This document shows positions 17,401 to 25,562 of a DNA stretch of 64,000 bases, piece after piece (the stretch's first letter is position 1; every line of letters begins with the position of its first letter). Both the position numbers and the translations under genes were made by a program. The notes below the pieces were generated by a model, which was not told where the DNA came from, ran no database searches, and worked only from the letters and a program-made list of their open reading frames with translations. The DNA comes from JBBWZH01 sp035544115 (GTDB lineage Bacteria; Actinomycetota; Actinomycetes; Mycobacteriales; CADCTP01): contig OY970235.1 of the NCBI GenBank assembly GCA_963714145.1, positions 4,402,001-4,466,000 of the forward strand, in the 5' to 3' direction.

Positions 17401-19272
17401 GATCCGGGCCAGCACCAGGTCCAGCACGTTGTCCGGCAGCTCGACCCGGCGCAGCAGCTCGGCGTCGAGCACCCAGGTGCCCCAGCGCGGGCGGAGCGCA
17501 CCCGCGTCCACCAGGGCCCGCAGGCATTCGAGGATCGCGAACGGGTTGCCGCGACCCCGGACGGCGATCTCGGAGATCAGCTCGGCGCTCACCCCGGCGC
17601 CGGCCAGGTACGCCGACACCAGCCGGGCAACCGCATCGGCGTCGAGCGGGCCGACCCGCCGGGTGAGGTCGAGCCGCTCGCCGCAGGCCGCCCGGAACGC
17701 CGCCGCCGGCTCGGTCGCTCCGTCGGTGTCTGCGCCGGTGACCGCGCCGCCGGTGGCAGCGCCGTCGGTGGTAGCGCCGCCGGTGGCAGGGCCGCCGGTG
17801 GCAGGGCCGCCGGTGGCAGCGCCGCCGGTGGGCTCGGTGGTTCTGGTGGCGCTGTCGCCGTTGGTGGGCTCGGTGGTGCTGGTGGCGACCAGCAGCAGCG
17901 GGGACCCGGCCAGCTCCCCGGCCAGCCGGTGCAGCACCTGGCACCCGACCGGATCCAGCCACTGCACATCGTCGAGCTGGATGAACAGGCCGGCGTAGGC
18001 CCCGGCCAGCCCGGTCAGGAAAGCCGCCACCGCCGTGGCGAACTGGCCGGGCCGGGCCGCCCCCTCCGGCACCGGCACGTCGAGCAGGCCGGCCAGCGTC
18101 CCGGACAGCGGAGTGAGCAGGTAGCCGCCCGGGCCGGCAGCCCGGCGGAGCCGGTCCACGGCGGCGGAGCGCTCCGGCTCGGGCAGGGCCGAGATCTCCT
18201 GGGCGTAGCGGTCGACGGCGCCGCGCAGGGCCGCCGCGGGCGTCGCGTCGTCGGGGACGCAGCGGCCGGTCAGCACCAGGCCCGCGCCGGCCGCGACCTC
18301 GGCCGCGGCGGCGCCGGCCACGGCCGTCGTGCCGACCCCCGGTGGACCGTGCAGCAGCGCGAACCCGCCGGCGCCGGCCAGCGCCCGGCGCCACCGCTGG
18401 CGCAGCTCGGCCAGCTCCGGTTCCCGGCCGACGAGCTCGTCAGCCGGGACGGCCGGCGCGTCCGGCAGCCCGGCCAGCCGGCGCAGGTGCGTCGAGAGCT
18501 GCTCGGCGGACGCGTACCGGTCGTCGGGATCCTTGGCCAGCAGCCGGCCGATGAGCGCCGCCACCTCCGCCGGCACGGTGGGATTGCGGGTGCGCGGATC
18601 GGGCGCCGGCACGGTGGCGTGCATCCGGATCAGCTCGCCCGCGTTGTCGCTGTGGAACGGCCGGTCACCGGTGGCGCCTTCGAAGAGGACGACCCCCAGC
18701 GCGTACAGGTCGGCCCGGGCGTCCACCGGCCGGGCCAGCATCCCGGTCTGCTCGGGCGCGCTGTAGTCGAAGGTCCCGGCCACCGCCTCGTCGGCGACCC
18801 GGGCCGCGCCCGACGCCGCCAGCCCGAAGTCGATCAGGTGGGCCCGGCCGTCGCCGGTGACCAGGATGTTCGCCGGCTTGATGTCGCGGTGCACCAACCC
18901 GGCCCGGTGTGCGGCGGCGAGCGCCCCGGCGACGTCGAGGCCGATCGCCAGCACCCGGTCCGGACGAAGCGGGCCGGCGGCCAGCAGGGTCGACAGCGGC
19001 CGGCCGTCGACGTACTCCATCACCAGGTAGGGGCGGTCCCCGGACTGACCCACGTCGAAGACCCGGGGCACCGCGGGATGGTCGATGCGGGCGAGCATGG
19101 CGGCCTCCCGGCGGAACGCCACCGCCGTCTGCTCGCCGCCGGCGACCATCGGATGCGCCGTCTTGACCGCGTAGTCCACGCCGTCGCGGCGGATCCGGTG
19201 GACCGTCGCGTACGCACCCTGCCCCACCTCGGCGGCCACGAGCTGATCGAGGTCGAGGTCGAGGTCCGGCAT
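14419..19272 (-). CDS. Giant Ser/Thr kinase - ATPase - helical repeat - GAF - GGDEF signalling protein
   Basis: About 1617 residues. Residues (counted from the GTG two codons upstream): kinase domain 10-275 with glycine loop GQGAYATV (19-26), Lys39, HRDIKPAN (130-137), DFG (150-152) and APE (174-176), all intact; an AAA/STAND-type ATPase from about 284 whose Walker A reads GPPGVGTT, with Thr where Lys is needed, but whose Walker B (LFIQLDDVQWLD) is normal; a Gly/Thr-rich low-complexity insert (17746..17830); a long TPR-like helical region; a GAF domain (about 1310-1450); and a C-terminal GGDEF domain with GGEEF (about 1539-1543) preceded by the RxxD product-inhibition site RDPD. It should phosphorylate proteins and make cyclic di-GMP. 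The start could be ATG 19272 or GTG 19278; neither has a good ribosome site. It stands alone, divergent from nagZ. Confidence 0.9.
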   Translation of the reverse strand: MPDLDLDLDQLVAAEVGQGAYATVHRIRRDGVDYAVKTAHPMVAGGEQTAVAFRREAAMLARIDHPAVPRVFDVGQSGDRPYLVMEYVDGRPLSTLLAAGPLRPDRVLAIGLDVAGALAAAHRAGLVHRDIKPANILVTGDGRAHLIDFGLAASGAARVADEAVAGTFDYSAPEQTGMLARPVDARADLYALGVVLFEGATGDRPFHSDNAGELIRMHATVPAPDPRTRNPTVPAEVAALIGRLLAKDPDDRYASAEQLSTHLRRLAGLPDAPAVPADELVGREPELAELRQRWRRALAGAGGFALLHGPPGVGTTAVAGAAAAEVAAGAGLVLTGRCVPDDATPAAALRGAVDRYAQEISALPEPERSAAVDRLRRAAGPGGYLLTPLSGTLAGLLDVPVPEGAARPGQFATAVAAFLTGLAGAYAGLFIQLDDVQWLDPVGCQVLHRLAGELAGSPLLLVATSTTEPTNGDSATRTTEPTGGAATGGPATGGPATGGATTDGAATGGAVTGADTDGATEPAAAFRAACGERLDLTRRVGPLDADAVARLVSAYLAGAGVSAELISEIAVRGRGNPFAILECLRALVDAGALRPRWGTWVLDAELLRRVELPDNVLDLVLARIHRLGEAGQQVLTVAAAIGSRFGATLLAAVLGRDPVPELAPAVEHGLLQRTGGEYGFVHDRVRDTLLAGLTGAPRRELHQRIAAALDARGPGGPAEVYAVASHYARGETTATPERVFSTGSAAGLLALAEYAPSAAVEFLEPAAAIAGAAGIVPDGRFLEALGRAYLASGRADAAVAVLAAGLAAEPDRVRRASLSLRLAVAYRLRWELDRSTDMAWQGLAETGHVLPRNPARLALWTVLRLLWWLVAGARRPASRPASGEQRERLRLAVELCAVLGTNAYMSLRPVLALPTNLHAARLSSRLGRSGEYAAGLLTLASAAAMLRLRRRRDRYRGEAFAIAAELRDPALTADLSFMWAAIDSIISGGPRAELMRVAEETRRWLNPDYYLNVALLRCIELATRGHTGPAETLYARGLTAVPESDAMFGYPIAGLVLDAMLGRPVDAAEILTGRCRPEFGPGERINYALAALVCAVERGDLGAPFEAAVAAFVQIQAPRSALTTEYRLFFAYTALGRLALARQAPAAERERCLADAGAAVRRLGRAANAGLLKAHHRVARADLAVLSGRHGAALRLLTRAEPLIYAADTPLLEYEAARVRARALRGQGHRAAASRQAGLALAMAVEHGWTQRIRWVRAEFDLAESAALTRGATSRQTSVAAADRSRDRLAAQLEVAVQAAHQQRDVAETLRGAMTRLAGILDPDQVRQLLLTIVAEVSPADRTLLVYEEDGVLTATGTDGVPRPVPSVVDGRALTGLTTAVRNDPGTARNVAGLLGEVGSWVAAPVRTHSCGHGVLLAAAADAATLGDEHLQLIAAIAGQAGTAYENARLYRQVRQLATVDALTGVSNRRHFADHAVRALAVARRNNRPMMAMMVDIDHFKKINDTHGHAVGDEVIQAVAQALRANVRDPDILCRYGGEEFAVLMTEMHGAPPDVAERIRCAVREAAVAGPDGPVRVTASIGVAVLTADDNLDTLLARADAALYRAKNGGRDQVRAG
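17746..17830. repeat. 15-bp in-frame tandem repeat inside the giant kinase gene
   Basis: Units like GCCGCCGGTGGCAGG repeat about five to six times with few changes, coding for ATGGP-like pentapeptides. The insert follows Walker B of the ATPase module and precedes the next helical segment. Its length is a multiple of three, so it can vary without breaking the gene. Confidence 0.8.
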
Positions 19273-19441
19273 ACCCACGAACAGACGATCGGCAGGACGC
19301 TGGCGGACTGTAGCTGTTGCGGCAGCGACCTGATGGGGCCGCGGTCACCACTTCGTCCGGTCCGGCCCCCTACCGCCGCGGCGGCGACAGAACCCGAACA
19401 GGTGAGCGAGGTGTCCCTGCTGGGCACGCTCCGTGCCGGCG

Positions 19442-19480
19442 TTGACCAGCTACAACTCATGTAGGTAACTTTCAAACCTA
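19442..19480 (+). promoter_or_regulatory. Promoter of the murein-salvage operon with MurR-like site
   Basis: TTGACC (19442..19447) and TAACTT (19466..19471) make a -35/-10 pair with 18-base spacing. The -10 region lies within the imperfect dyad TAGGTAACTTTCAAACCTA (19462..19480). Read on the other strand, the core TGAAAGTTACC matches nine of eleven bases of the perfect dyad GGAAAGTTTCC in front of murR, so it may be a second MurR operator. Confidence 0.5.
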
Positions 19481-19543
19481 TGTGAGGTCCGGTAACTGGT
19501 TTCCGGTCCGGAGCCGGGCCGGCCGCCTGCTGAGGAGGATCCG

Positions 19544-21376
19544 GTGTCGGATCGTGCCGCGCGCCCCCGCTTCCTCATCGCGGTGCTGCTCGCCGCCCTG
19601 GCCGGCACGGTCACCGCGGCCGGGCCGGCCGCGGCCGCCCCGCGGGCTCCCGCAGCGGCGTCGTCCGCCGGCACCGACGGCGTCGCCGCCCGCGCCTGGG
19701 CGGCGCGGACGCTGAGCCGGCTGACGCTCGAGGAGAAGGTCGGCCAGCTGTTCGTCACCTACGCCTACGGCAGCACGGCCGACACCACGGCCGGCGCCGA
19801 TGTGGCGGCGAACCGGGCCGCCTACGGCGTGGACAACGCGGGGCAGCTGATCGACCGCTACCGGCTGGGCGGCGTCATCTACTTCGCCTGGTCCAACAAC
19901 GTGAACGACCCGGCCCAGATCGCCGGGCTCTCCAACGGAATCCAGCGGGCCGCGGCCAGGCAGCGGGTGCCCGTCCCGATGCTGATCAGCACCGACCAGG
20001 AGCAGGGCGTGGTGGTACGGGTCGGCCCGCCGGCCACCCAGTTCCCCGGCAACATGGCGCTCGGCGCCGGCCGCAGCGTCGCCGACGCCTACGCGGCGGC
20101 CGCCGTCACCGGCCGCGAGCTGCGCGCGATCGGGATCAACCAGGACTTCGGCCCGGTGGCCGATGTCAACGTGAACCCGGCCAACCCGGTGATCGGCGTC
20201 CGGTCCTTCAGCGCCGACCCGGGCCTGGCCGCCCGGCTCACGGCGGCCCAGGTGGCCGGCTACCAGCGGTCGGTCTCGGCCACCGCCAAGCACTTCCCCG
20301 GGCACGGCGACACCGCGGTGGACAGCCACACCGGGTTGCCGGTGATCAGCCACACCCGGCAGCAGTGGCAGCAGCTGGACCGGCCGCCGTTCGCCGCGGC
20401 GGTGGCCAGCGGCATCGACTCGATCATGACCGCGCACATCGTCGTCCCGGCCCTGGATCCGTCCGGCGACCCGGCGACGCTGTCGGCGCCGATCCTCACC
20501 GGCATCCTGCGCAACGAGCTGCGCTACGACGGCGTCGTGATCACCGATGCGCTGACCATGGAGGGGGTCCGGCAGAAGTACGGCGACGCCCGGGTGCCGG
20601 TGCTGGCGCTCAAGGCCGGCGTCGACCAGCTGCTGATGCCGCCGGACCTCGAGCTGGCCTACAACTCGGTGCTGGCCGCGGTCCGCGGCGGCGAGCTGAC
20701 CGAACGGCGGATCGACCAGTCGGTGCTGCGCATCCTGCGGCTGAAGTACCAGCGCGGCCTGGTCGCCCGGCCGTACGTCGACGAGTCCACTGTGGACAAC
20801 GTGGTCGGCACGCCGGCGCACGCCGCGGTCGCCCAGCGGGTGACCGACGCGACGGTAACCCTGGTGAAGAACGACGGCGTGCTGCCGCTGGCCGCCGGCT
20901 CCGGCGCGCGCGTCCTGGTGACCGGGTGGGGCGTGGCCACCACCGCCGGGCTGGCCGCCGACCTGAACCGCCGCGGCGTGCTGGCCGATCCGCTGGAGAC
21001 CGGTGCCGCGCCGGCACCGGCGCAGATCGCCGCGGCGGTCGCGGCGGCGCGCTCCCGCGACCTGGTGCTGGTGTCGACGAACCGGGCCTGGTCCAGCCCG
21101 GAGCAGCAGCGACTGGTCGACGCGCTGATCGGCACCGGCCGGCCGGTGGTCGCGGTAGCCGTCCGGGACCCGTACGACATCGCCTACTTCCCGACCGTCC
21201 CGGCCTACCTCGCCACCTACAGCTACGCGGCCACCTCGCTGGAGGCGGTCACCCGGGTGCTGTTCGGGGAGATCGCGCCGACCGGCCGGCTCCCGGTGAC
21301 GATCCCGGTGGCCGGCTCCCCGCAGACCGCGCTCTACCCGTACGGGTACGGGCTCAGGCTCCCGCGCCACCGCTGA
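19544..21376 (+). CDS. nagZ: Secreted exo-beta-N-acetylglucosaminidase (GH3, NagZ)
   Basis: Removes terminal GlcNAc from peptidoglycan fragments. 610 residues: signal peptide (about 1-33, ending AAGPAAAA), GH3 barrel, and a C-terminal alpha/beta domain. The NagZ motif KHFPGHGDTAVDSH starts at Lys249; Asp260 and His262 form the Asp-His acid/base dyad that marks NagZ enzymes, and Asp335 in VITDALTMEG is the likely nucleophile. The extra C-terminal domain and export match the Bacillus subtilis enzyme, not the one-domain cytoplasmic NagZ of E. coli. The GTG at 19544 has GAGGAGGA upstream. First gene of nagZ-namZ-amiE. Confidence 0.92.
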   Translation: MSDRAARPRFLIAVLLAALAGTVTAAGPAAAAPRAPAAASSAGTDGVAARAWAARTLSRLTLEEKVGQLFVTYAYGSTADTTAGADVAANRAAYGVDNAGQLIDRYRLGGVIYFAWSNNVNDPAQIAGLSNGIQRAAARQRVPVPMLISTDQEQGVVVRVGPPATQFPGNMALGAGRSVADAYAAAAVTGRELRAIGINQDFGPVADVNVNPANPVIGVRSFSADPGLAARLTAAQVAGYQRSVSATAKHFPGHGDTAVDSHTGLPVISHTRQQWQQLDRPPFAAAVASGIDSIMTAHIVVPALDPSGDPATLSAPILTGILRNELRYDGVVITDALTMEGVRQKYGDARVPVLALKAGVDQLLMPPDLELAYNSVLAAVRGGELTERRIDQSVLRILRLKYQRGLVARPYVDESTVDNVVGTPAHAAVAQRVTDATVTLVKNDGVLPLAAGSGARVLVTGWGVATTAGLAADLNRRGVLADPLETGAAPAPAQIAAAVAAARSRDLVLVSTNRAWSSPEQQRLVDALIGTGRPVVAVAVRDPYDIAYFPTVPAYLATYSYAATSLEAVTRVLFGEIAPTGRLPVTIPVAGSPQTALYPYGYGLRLPRHR

Positions 21377-21395
21377 CGGCTTCCTGGGAGGCACC

Positions 21396-22715
21396 ATGCG
21401 ACGGTCCCGCTCCGCGTCACCGCTCGCCGTCGCCACCGTGCTCGGCTGTGCCGTGCTGGTGGCCGCGACGACCGCCGCCTCGGCGGCGCCCGGCCCGGCC
21501 AGCGACCGTCCCGGCGCCGGCGCCGGCTACCGCGTCCAGCCGGGAGTGTCGGTGCTGGCCGCCGGCCACTACGCCGCCGTCGCCGGCCAGCGGGTGGGCG
21601 TGATCGCGAACCCGACCAGCGTGCTGCCCGACCTGCGGCACGAGGTGGACGTGATGGCGGCGTCCGCCGACATCGACCTGGTCGCGGTGTTCGGGCCGGA
21701 ACACGGGTTCCGCGGCACCGCCCAGGCCGGTGGCTCCCAGGGCTTCTACCTCGACCAGCGCACCGGCCTGCCGGTCTACGACACGTACCAGAAGAACCCG
21801 CGGCAGCTCGCCGACATCTTCACCGCGTCCGGTGTGGACACTGTGCTGTTCGACATCCAGGACGTCGGGACCCGCTACTACACCTACATCTGGACGATGT
21901 ACGACTCGATGCAGGGCGCCGCGCTGGCCGGCAAGCGGTTCGTCGTGCTGGACCGGCCCAACCCGCTCGGCGGCGTCGCGGCGCGCGGGCCGGTGCTGAC
22001 CCCGGAGTTCGCCACGTTCGTCGGCCGGCGGGAGATCAGCCAGCAGCACGGCATGACCGTGGGCGAGCTGGCCCGGCTGTTCAACGCGGAGTACCTGCCG
22101 GACGAGATCGGCCGGCAGGTCGATCTGGACGTGATCCGGATGCGCGGCTGGAGCCGGTCCGCGACGTACGAGAGCACCGGGCTGCCGTGGATCCTGCCGT
22201 CCCCGAACATGCCCACAGTGGACACCGCGACGGTCTACCCCGGCACCGGCATGCTGGAGGGCACGAACGTGTCCGAGGGCCGGGGCAGCACCCGGCCGTT
22301 CGAACTGATCGGCGCCCCGTACCTGGACTACCGGCTGGCGGACGCGCTGACCGCGCTCCGGCTGCCCGGCGTGACGTTCCGCGAGGCGTACTTCACCCCG
22401 ACCTTCTCCAAGTACCAGGGCGTCGCGTGCGGCGGCGTCCAGGTGCACGTCACCGACCGGGCGGCGTTCGACGCGCTGCGCACCGGCGTCGCGATCCTGG
22501 TCACGCTGCGCCAGCTCTACCCGGACCAGTTCCGGTGGCGGTTCGACACCGGAGACCCGCGGCCGTACTGGATCGACAAGCTGACCGGCTCGTCCCGGCT
22601 GCGCACCCAGATCGACGCGGACGCCGGGGTGGACGACGTGGTGCGTGGCTGGCGGGACGAACTCGCCGCGTTCCGGGCCATCCGGGCGCGCTACCTGCTC
22701 TACCCGTCGCGATGA
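21396..22715 (+). CDS. namZ: Secreted exo-beta-N-acetylmuramidase (DUF1343/GH171, NamZ)
   Basis: Releases MurNAc from the non-reducing end of muroglycans. 439 residues with a signal peptide (about 1-31, ending TTAASAAPG). Family signatures: QRVGVIANPTSV, VAVFGPEHGFRG, FDIQDVGTRYYTY, LDRPNPLGG and TVYPGTGMLEGTNVSEGRGS. The founding member is B. subtilis YbbC/NamZ, which sits next to NagZ and AmiE, as here. A clear ribosome site (GGGAGG) precedes ATG 21396, and the stop overlaps the next start (ATGA). Confidence 0.92.
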   Translation: MRRSRSASPLAVATVLGCAVLVAATTAASAAPGPASDRPGAGAGYRVQPGVSVLAAGHYAAVAGQRVGVIANPTSVLPDLRHEVDVMAASADIDLVAVFGPEHGFRGTAQAGGSQGFYLDQRTGLPVYDTYQKNPRQLADIFTASGVDTVLFDIQDVGTRYYTYIWTMYDSMQGAALAGKRFVVLDRPNPLGGVAARGPVLTPEFATFVGRREISQQHGMTVGELARLFNAEYLPDEIGRQVDLDVIRMRGWSRSATYESTGLPWILPSPNMPTVDTATVYPGTGMLEGTNVSEGRGSTRPFELIGAPYLDYRLADALTALRLPGVTFREAYFTPTFSKYQGVACGGVQVHVTDRAAFDALRTGVAILVTLRQLYPDQFRWRFDTGDPRPYWIDKLTGSSRLRTQIDADAGVDDVVRGWRDELAAFRAIRARYLLYPSR

Positions 22716-24451
22716 GGGCCGCCCAGTTGCCCCGGAGGGTTGCCGTGCTGGCTGTGACCGGTCTCTGCGCGCTCGGTTCACCCGGCCCGGCCACCGCCGG
22801 GCCCGACCTGACCGGCCCGGACGGGGCGCGCGGCGGTCCGGCGCCGGTGCTGCGGAATGGCACCGCGCGGCAGGCCGGCCTGCTGGCCGACCACGTGGAT
22901 CGCGCGGTCGCCGAGGCCGCGGCCGGGCTCGCGCCGCAGCCGGCGAACGGGCGGCCGTTCTACCCCGGCGCGGTCGTGCTCGTGGCCCGGCACGGCGTGG
23001 TGGCCCGGACCGCCGCGATGGGCTACGCGCTGCGCTACGCGTCCGCCACGCCGACCGAACTGCCGCCGGCGGAGCAGATTCCGATGCGCCCGGACACCAT
23101 CTTCGACCTGGCGTCCATCTCCAAGCTGTTCACCTCGATCGCGGCGGTGCAGCAGGTCGAGCGCGGCCGGCTCGACCTGGACGCCACCGTGGCCAGCTAC
23201 CTGCCGGCGTTCGCGGCCAACGGCAAGGAGCGGGTGACGGTGCGGCAACTGCTCACCCACACCTCCGGGCTGCCGGCCTGGCTGCCGCTGTACCTGCTGC
23301 CGGACGACGCGGCCCGGCTCGCCGCCGTGTACGGCGTCGCCCCGCTCGCCAGCCCGGGCACCACGTACCTCTACTCGGACCTGAACCTGATCGCGCTGGG
23401 CGAGATCATCGAACTGGTGGCCGGCGCGCCGCTGGACGCGGTCGTCCGGGCCGGCATCGTCGAGCCGCTCGGCCTGCGCGACACCGGCTACAACCCGCCG
23501 GAGTCGGTCCGGCCGCGGATCGCGGCCACCGAGTTCCAGGGCGCCCGGGGCCTCGTGTGGGGCGCTGTGCACGACGAGAACGCCGCCGCCTTCGGCGGGG
23601 TCGCCGGCCACGCCGGCGTCTTCTCCACCGCCCGGGACCTCGCCGTGCTGTGCCAGACCGTGCTCAACGGCGGCGGGTACGGCCGGACCCGCATCCTGTC
23701 CCGGCAGTGGACCGAGCTGCTGCTGACGAACTTCAACACCGCGTTCCCGGGCCACGACCACGGCCTCGGCTTCGAGCTCTACCAGCACTCGTACATGGGC
23801 GCGATGGCCAGCCCGTACACCGCCGGGCACACCGGCTTCACCGGGACCACGTTGACCATCGATCCGACCACCGACTCGTTCCTGCTGGTGCTCACCAACC
23901 GGGTGCATCCGAGCCGGGACTGGGGCTCGATCAACCCCCGCCGCCGGGCCATCGCCGACGAGGTCGCCCGGGCGGTGCCGGTGCGGCCGGTGCGCGGCCG
24001 GACGGCCTGGTTCGCCGGCATGGGCAACGCCCGCACCGCGACCCTCACCGTGGCGGTCACACCGCCGGTGGCCGGCGCCCGGCTGGAGTTCGCGCTCTGG
24101 TACGACACCGAGCCGGCGGCCGACGCGATGGTGCTGGAGTCGTCCGGCGATGCCGGGCAGACCTGGACCCCGCTGCCGTTCACCCTGCACGCCGGTAACT
24201 CCACAGTGGACACCAGCGGCACCGTCTCCGGCTGGGGTGGCCGGCGCTGGCAGGCGGCGACCGCGGATCTGCCCGGTGCCGCGGGGTTGCTGATCCGGTG
24301 GCGGTACAGCACCGATGCCACCTTGCAGGGCCGCGGCGGGTACGTGGACGCGATCCGGGTCCGGGCCGGCCGCAGCCTGCTGTTCGACGAGGGCCGCCCG
24401 GCGGACGCGGCGCTGCTGCGGGCCGACGGCTTCACGCCGAGCGAAAACTGA
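22712..24451 (+). CDS. Secreted serine beta-lactamase-fold amidase/esterase (AmiE-like) with extra C-terminal domain
   Basis: 579 residues. After a signal peptide (about 1-30) comes a class C beta-lactamase/penicillin-binding-protein fold with SISK (Ser135, Lys138), YSD (Tyr221) and HTG (His373) in the expected order. The Bacillus relative AmiE (YbbE), encoded with nagZ and namZ, is a MurNAc-L-alanine amidase of this fold, so removal of stem peptides from MurNAc is the likely job. About 150 residues at the C-terminus (from roughly 430) look like a beta-sandwich module absent from the basic family, perhaps for wall or glycan binding. The start overlaps the namZ stop. Confidence 0.82.
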   Translation: MRAAQLPRRVAVLAVTGLCALGSPGPATAGPDLTGPDGARGGPAPVLRNGTARQAGLLADHVDRAVAEAAAGLAPQPANGRPFYPGAVVLVARHGVVARTAAMGYALRYASATPTELPPAEQIPMRPDTIFDLASISKLFTSIAAVQQVERGRLDLDATVASYLPAFAANGKERVTVRQLLTHTSGLPAWLPLYLLPDDAARLAAVYGVAPLASPGTTYLYSDLNLIALGEIIELVAGAPLDAVVRAGIVEPLGLRDTGYNPPESVRPRIAATEFQGARGLVWGAVHDENAAAFGGVAGHAGVFSTARDLAVLCQTVLNGGGYGRTRILSRQWTELLLTNFNTAFPGHDHGLGFELYQHSYMGAMASPYTAGHTGFTGTTLTIDPTTDSFLLVLTNRVHPSRDWGSINPRRRAIADEVARAVPVRPVRGRTAWFAGMGNARTATLTVAVTPPVAGARLEFALWYDTEPAADAMVLESSGDAGQTWTPLPFTLHAGNSTVDTSGTVSGWGGRRWQAATADLPGAAGLLIRWRYSTDATLQGRGGYVDAIRVRAGRSLLFDEGRPADAALLRADGFTPSEN

Positions 24452-24460
24452 ATGGCGGGC

Positions 24461-25507
24461 TCAGCCGGACGTGAGCCGGGCGTGCACCACCGCGGAGACC
24501 GGCCGGCCCTGCCAGCGGGCGATCGCCAGCGCGGCGGCACCGGCCGCGCCGTCGGCTGCCGGCGTCGGCTCGACGTCGAACATGTCGCGCACGCCGGCGC
24601 GGACCGCCTCCCCCACCGGCCCGGGCGAGAGCAGCACGGACCCGGCCAGCACCACGGGACCCGGCAGCACGGGGCCCGGCAGCACGGGGGCCGCCAGTAC
24701 CGGGCCCGGCACCACGGGGGCCGGACCGGCCGGCCGGGGTTCCACTTGCGACACCGTGGCCAGCGCGGCCAGGAGTCGTTCCGCGGCGGCGCCGGCGATG
24801 TTCCGGGCCGCCGGGTCGCCGGCGCCGGCCGCGGCGCCGACCAGCGGGGCGAGCCGGCCGAGTTCGGCCGGCGGCATCGCGTAGGCCGCGGCGATCAACG
24901 CCTGCGCATGCTCCGCCGGATCGCCGGGCGCCGGCTGGTCGCCGAGCAACCAGGCGGTCACCGGACCGGTGAGGGCCGTCGGCGCCGCCCGCCCGTCCAG
25001 GCCGGCCAACACCGCCCGCAGCCCGCGCCGGCCGATCCACACCGCGCCGCCCTCGTCGCCGAGCAGCCAGCCGTAGCCGTCGCAGCGGTGCGCGATCGCC
25101 CCGTCCCGCAGCGCGGCCGCGACCGCGCCGGTACCGGCGAGCAGGAGCAACCCGTGCGCGGCCGGGGTGCCCGCCGCGAAGGCGACCTCCAGGTCGGTCA
25201 CCGTGCTGACCTCGCCCGGCAGCCCGACCGCGTGCCACGCCTCGGCGGCGGCCGCCCGGGCGGTGGCCCGGCCGGCCGAGCCCGCGCCGGCCGCGCCCAC
25301 CACGCCGGCCACCACCCGCCGGCCGTCCACATCGGACAGCGCGGCGCGCAGCGCGGCCGCCAGCGCGGCCGCCGGGCGGCCGGCACTGGACCGCTGGCTC
25401 GCTCCCCCGGCCACGCCGCGGGCCAGCACCGCGCCGCCGATCGAGGCGACCAGGCAGCGGGTCGCCGTGCCGCCCGCGTCGACACCGATCACCAGCCCAG
25501 CGCTCAC
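24461..25507 (-). CDS. BadF/BcrA-type amino-sugar kinase (MurK-like)
   Basis: 348 residues of the ASKHA/BadF-BadG-BcrA fold: phosphate-1 motif VIGVDAGGTATRCL at the start, LAGTGAVAAAL, then GYGWLLGDEGGAVWIGR, and adenosine motif VVLAGSVLL near the end. Clostridial MurK and eukaryotic GlcNAc kinase belong here. In this cluster it would phosphorylate imported, unphosphorylated MurNAc and/or GlcNAc at O-6 to feed MurQ. It is divergent from murR. An in-frame Pro/Gly/Val repeat (24660..24719) is inserted just before the adenosine motif. The start is GTG 25507, without a strong ribosome site. Confidence 0.83.
   Translation of the reverse strand: MSAGLVIGVDAGGTATRCLVASIGGAVLARGVAGGASQRSSAGRPAAALAAALRAALSDVDGRRVVAGVVGAAGAGSAGRATARAAAAEAWHAVGLPGEVSTVTDLEVAFAAGTPAAHGLLLLAGTGAVAAALRDGAIAHRCDGYGWLLGDEGGAVWIGRRGLRAVLAGLDGRAAPTALTGPVTAWLLGDQPAPGDPAEHAQALIAAAYAMPPAELGRLAPLVGAAAGAGDPAARNIAGAAAERLLAALATVSQVEPRPAGPAPVVPGPVLAAPVLPGPVLPGPVVLAGSVLLSPGPVGEAVRAGVRDMFDVEPTPAADGAAGAAALAIARWQGRPVSAVVHARLTSG
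24660..24719. repeat. 15-bp in-frame tandem repeat inside the murK-like gene
   Basis: Four head-to-tail 15-base units based on CCCGGCAGCACGGGG, coding on the minus strand for repeats of the PGPVL type. It lies in a surface loop before the adenosine motif and keeps the frame. Confidence 0.8.
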
Positions 25508-25548
25508 GCCGGCCAACGGTAGCGGGTTGACGACAAGGACTGAAGGTA

Positions 25549-25559
25549 GGAAAGTTTCC
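25549..25559 (+). promoter_or_regulatory. Predicted MurR (RpiR-type) operator
   Basis: GGAAAGTTTCC is a perfect dyad of the GAAA-N-TTTC kind used by RpiR-family regulators. It ends three bases before the murR start codon and 42 bases from the divergent murK-like start, so binding would control both. A TTGACG at 25527..25532 may be a -35 element. Confidence 0.65.
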
Positions 25560-25562
25560 AAC

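Noticed and set aside
15370..19464. A 1364-codon open frame on the plus strand opposite the giant kinase gene
   Set aside because: It is the mirror of the kinase gene in GC-rich DNA: composition is His/Arg/Gly/Pro-rich and shows no domain, while the minus strand has clear motifs throughout.
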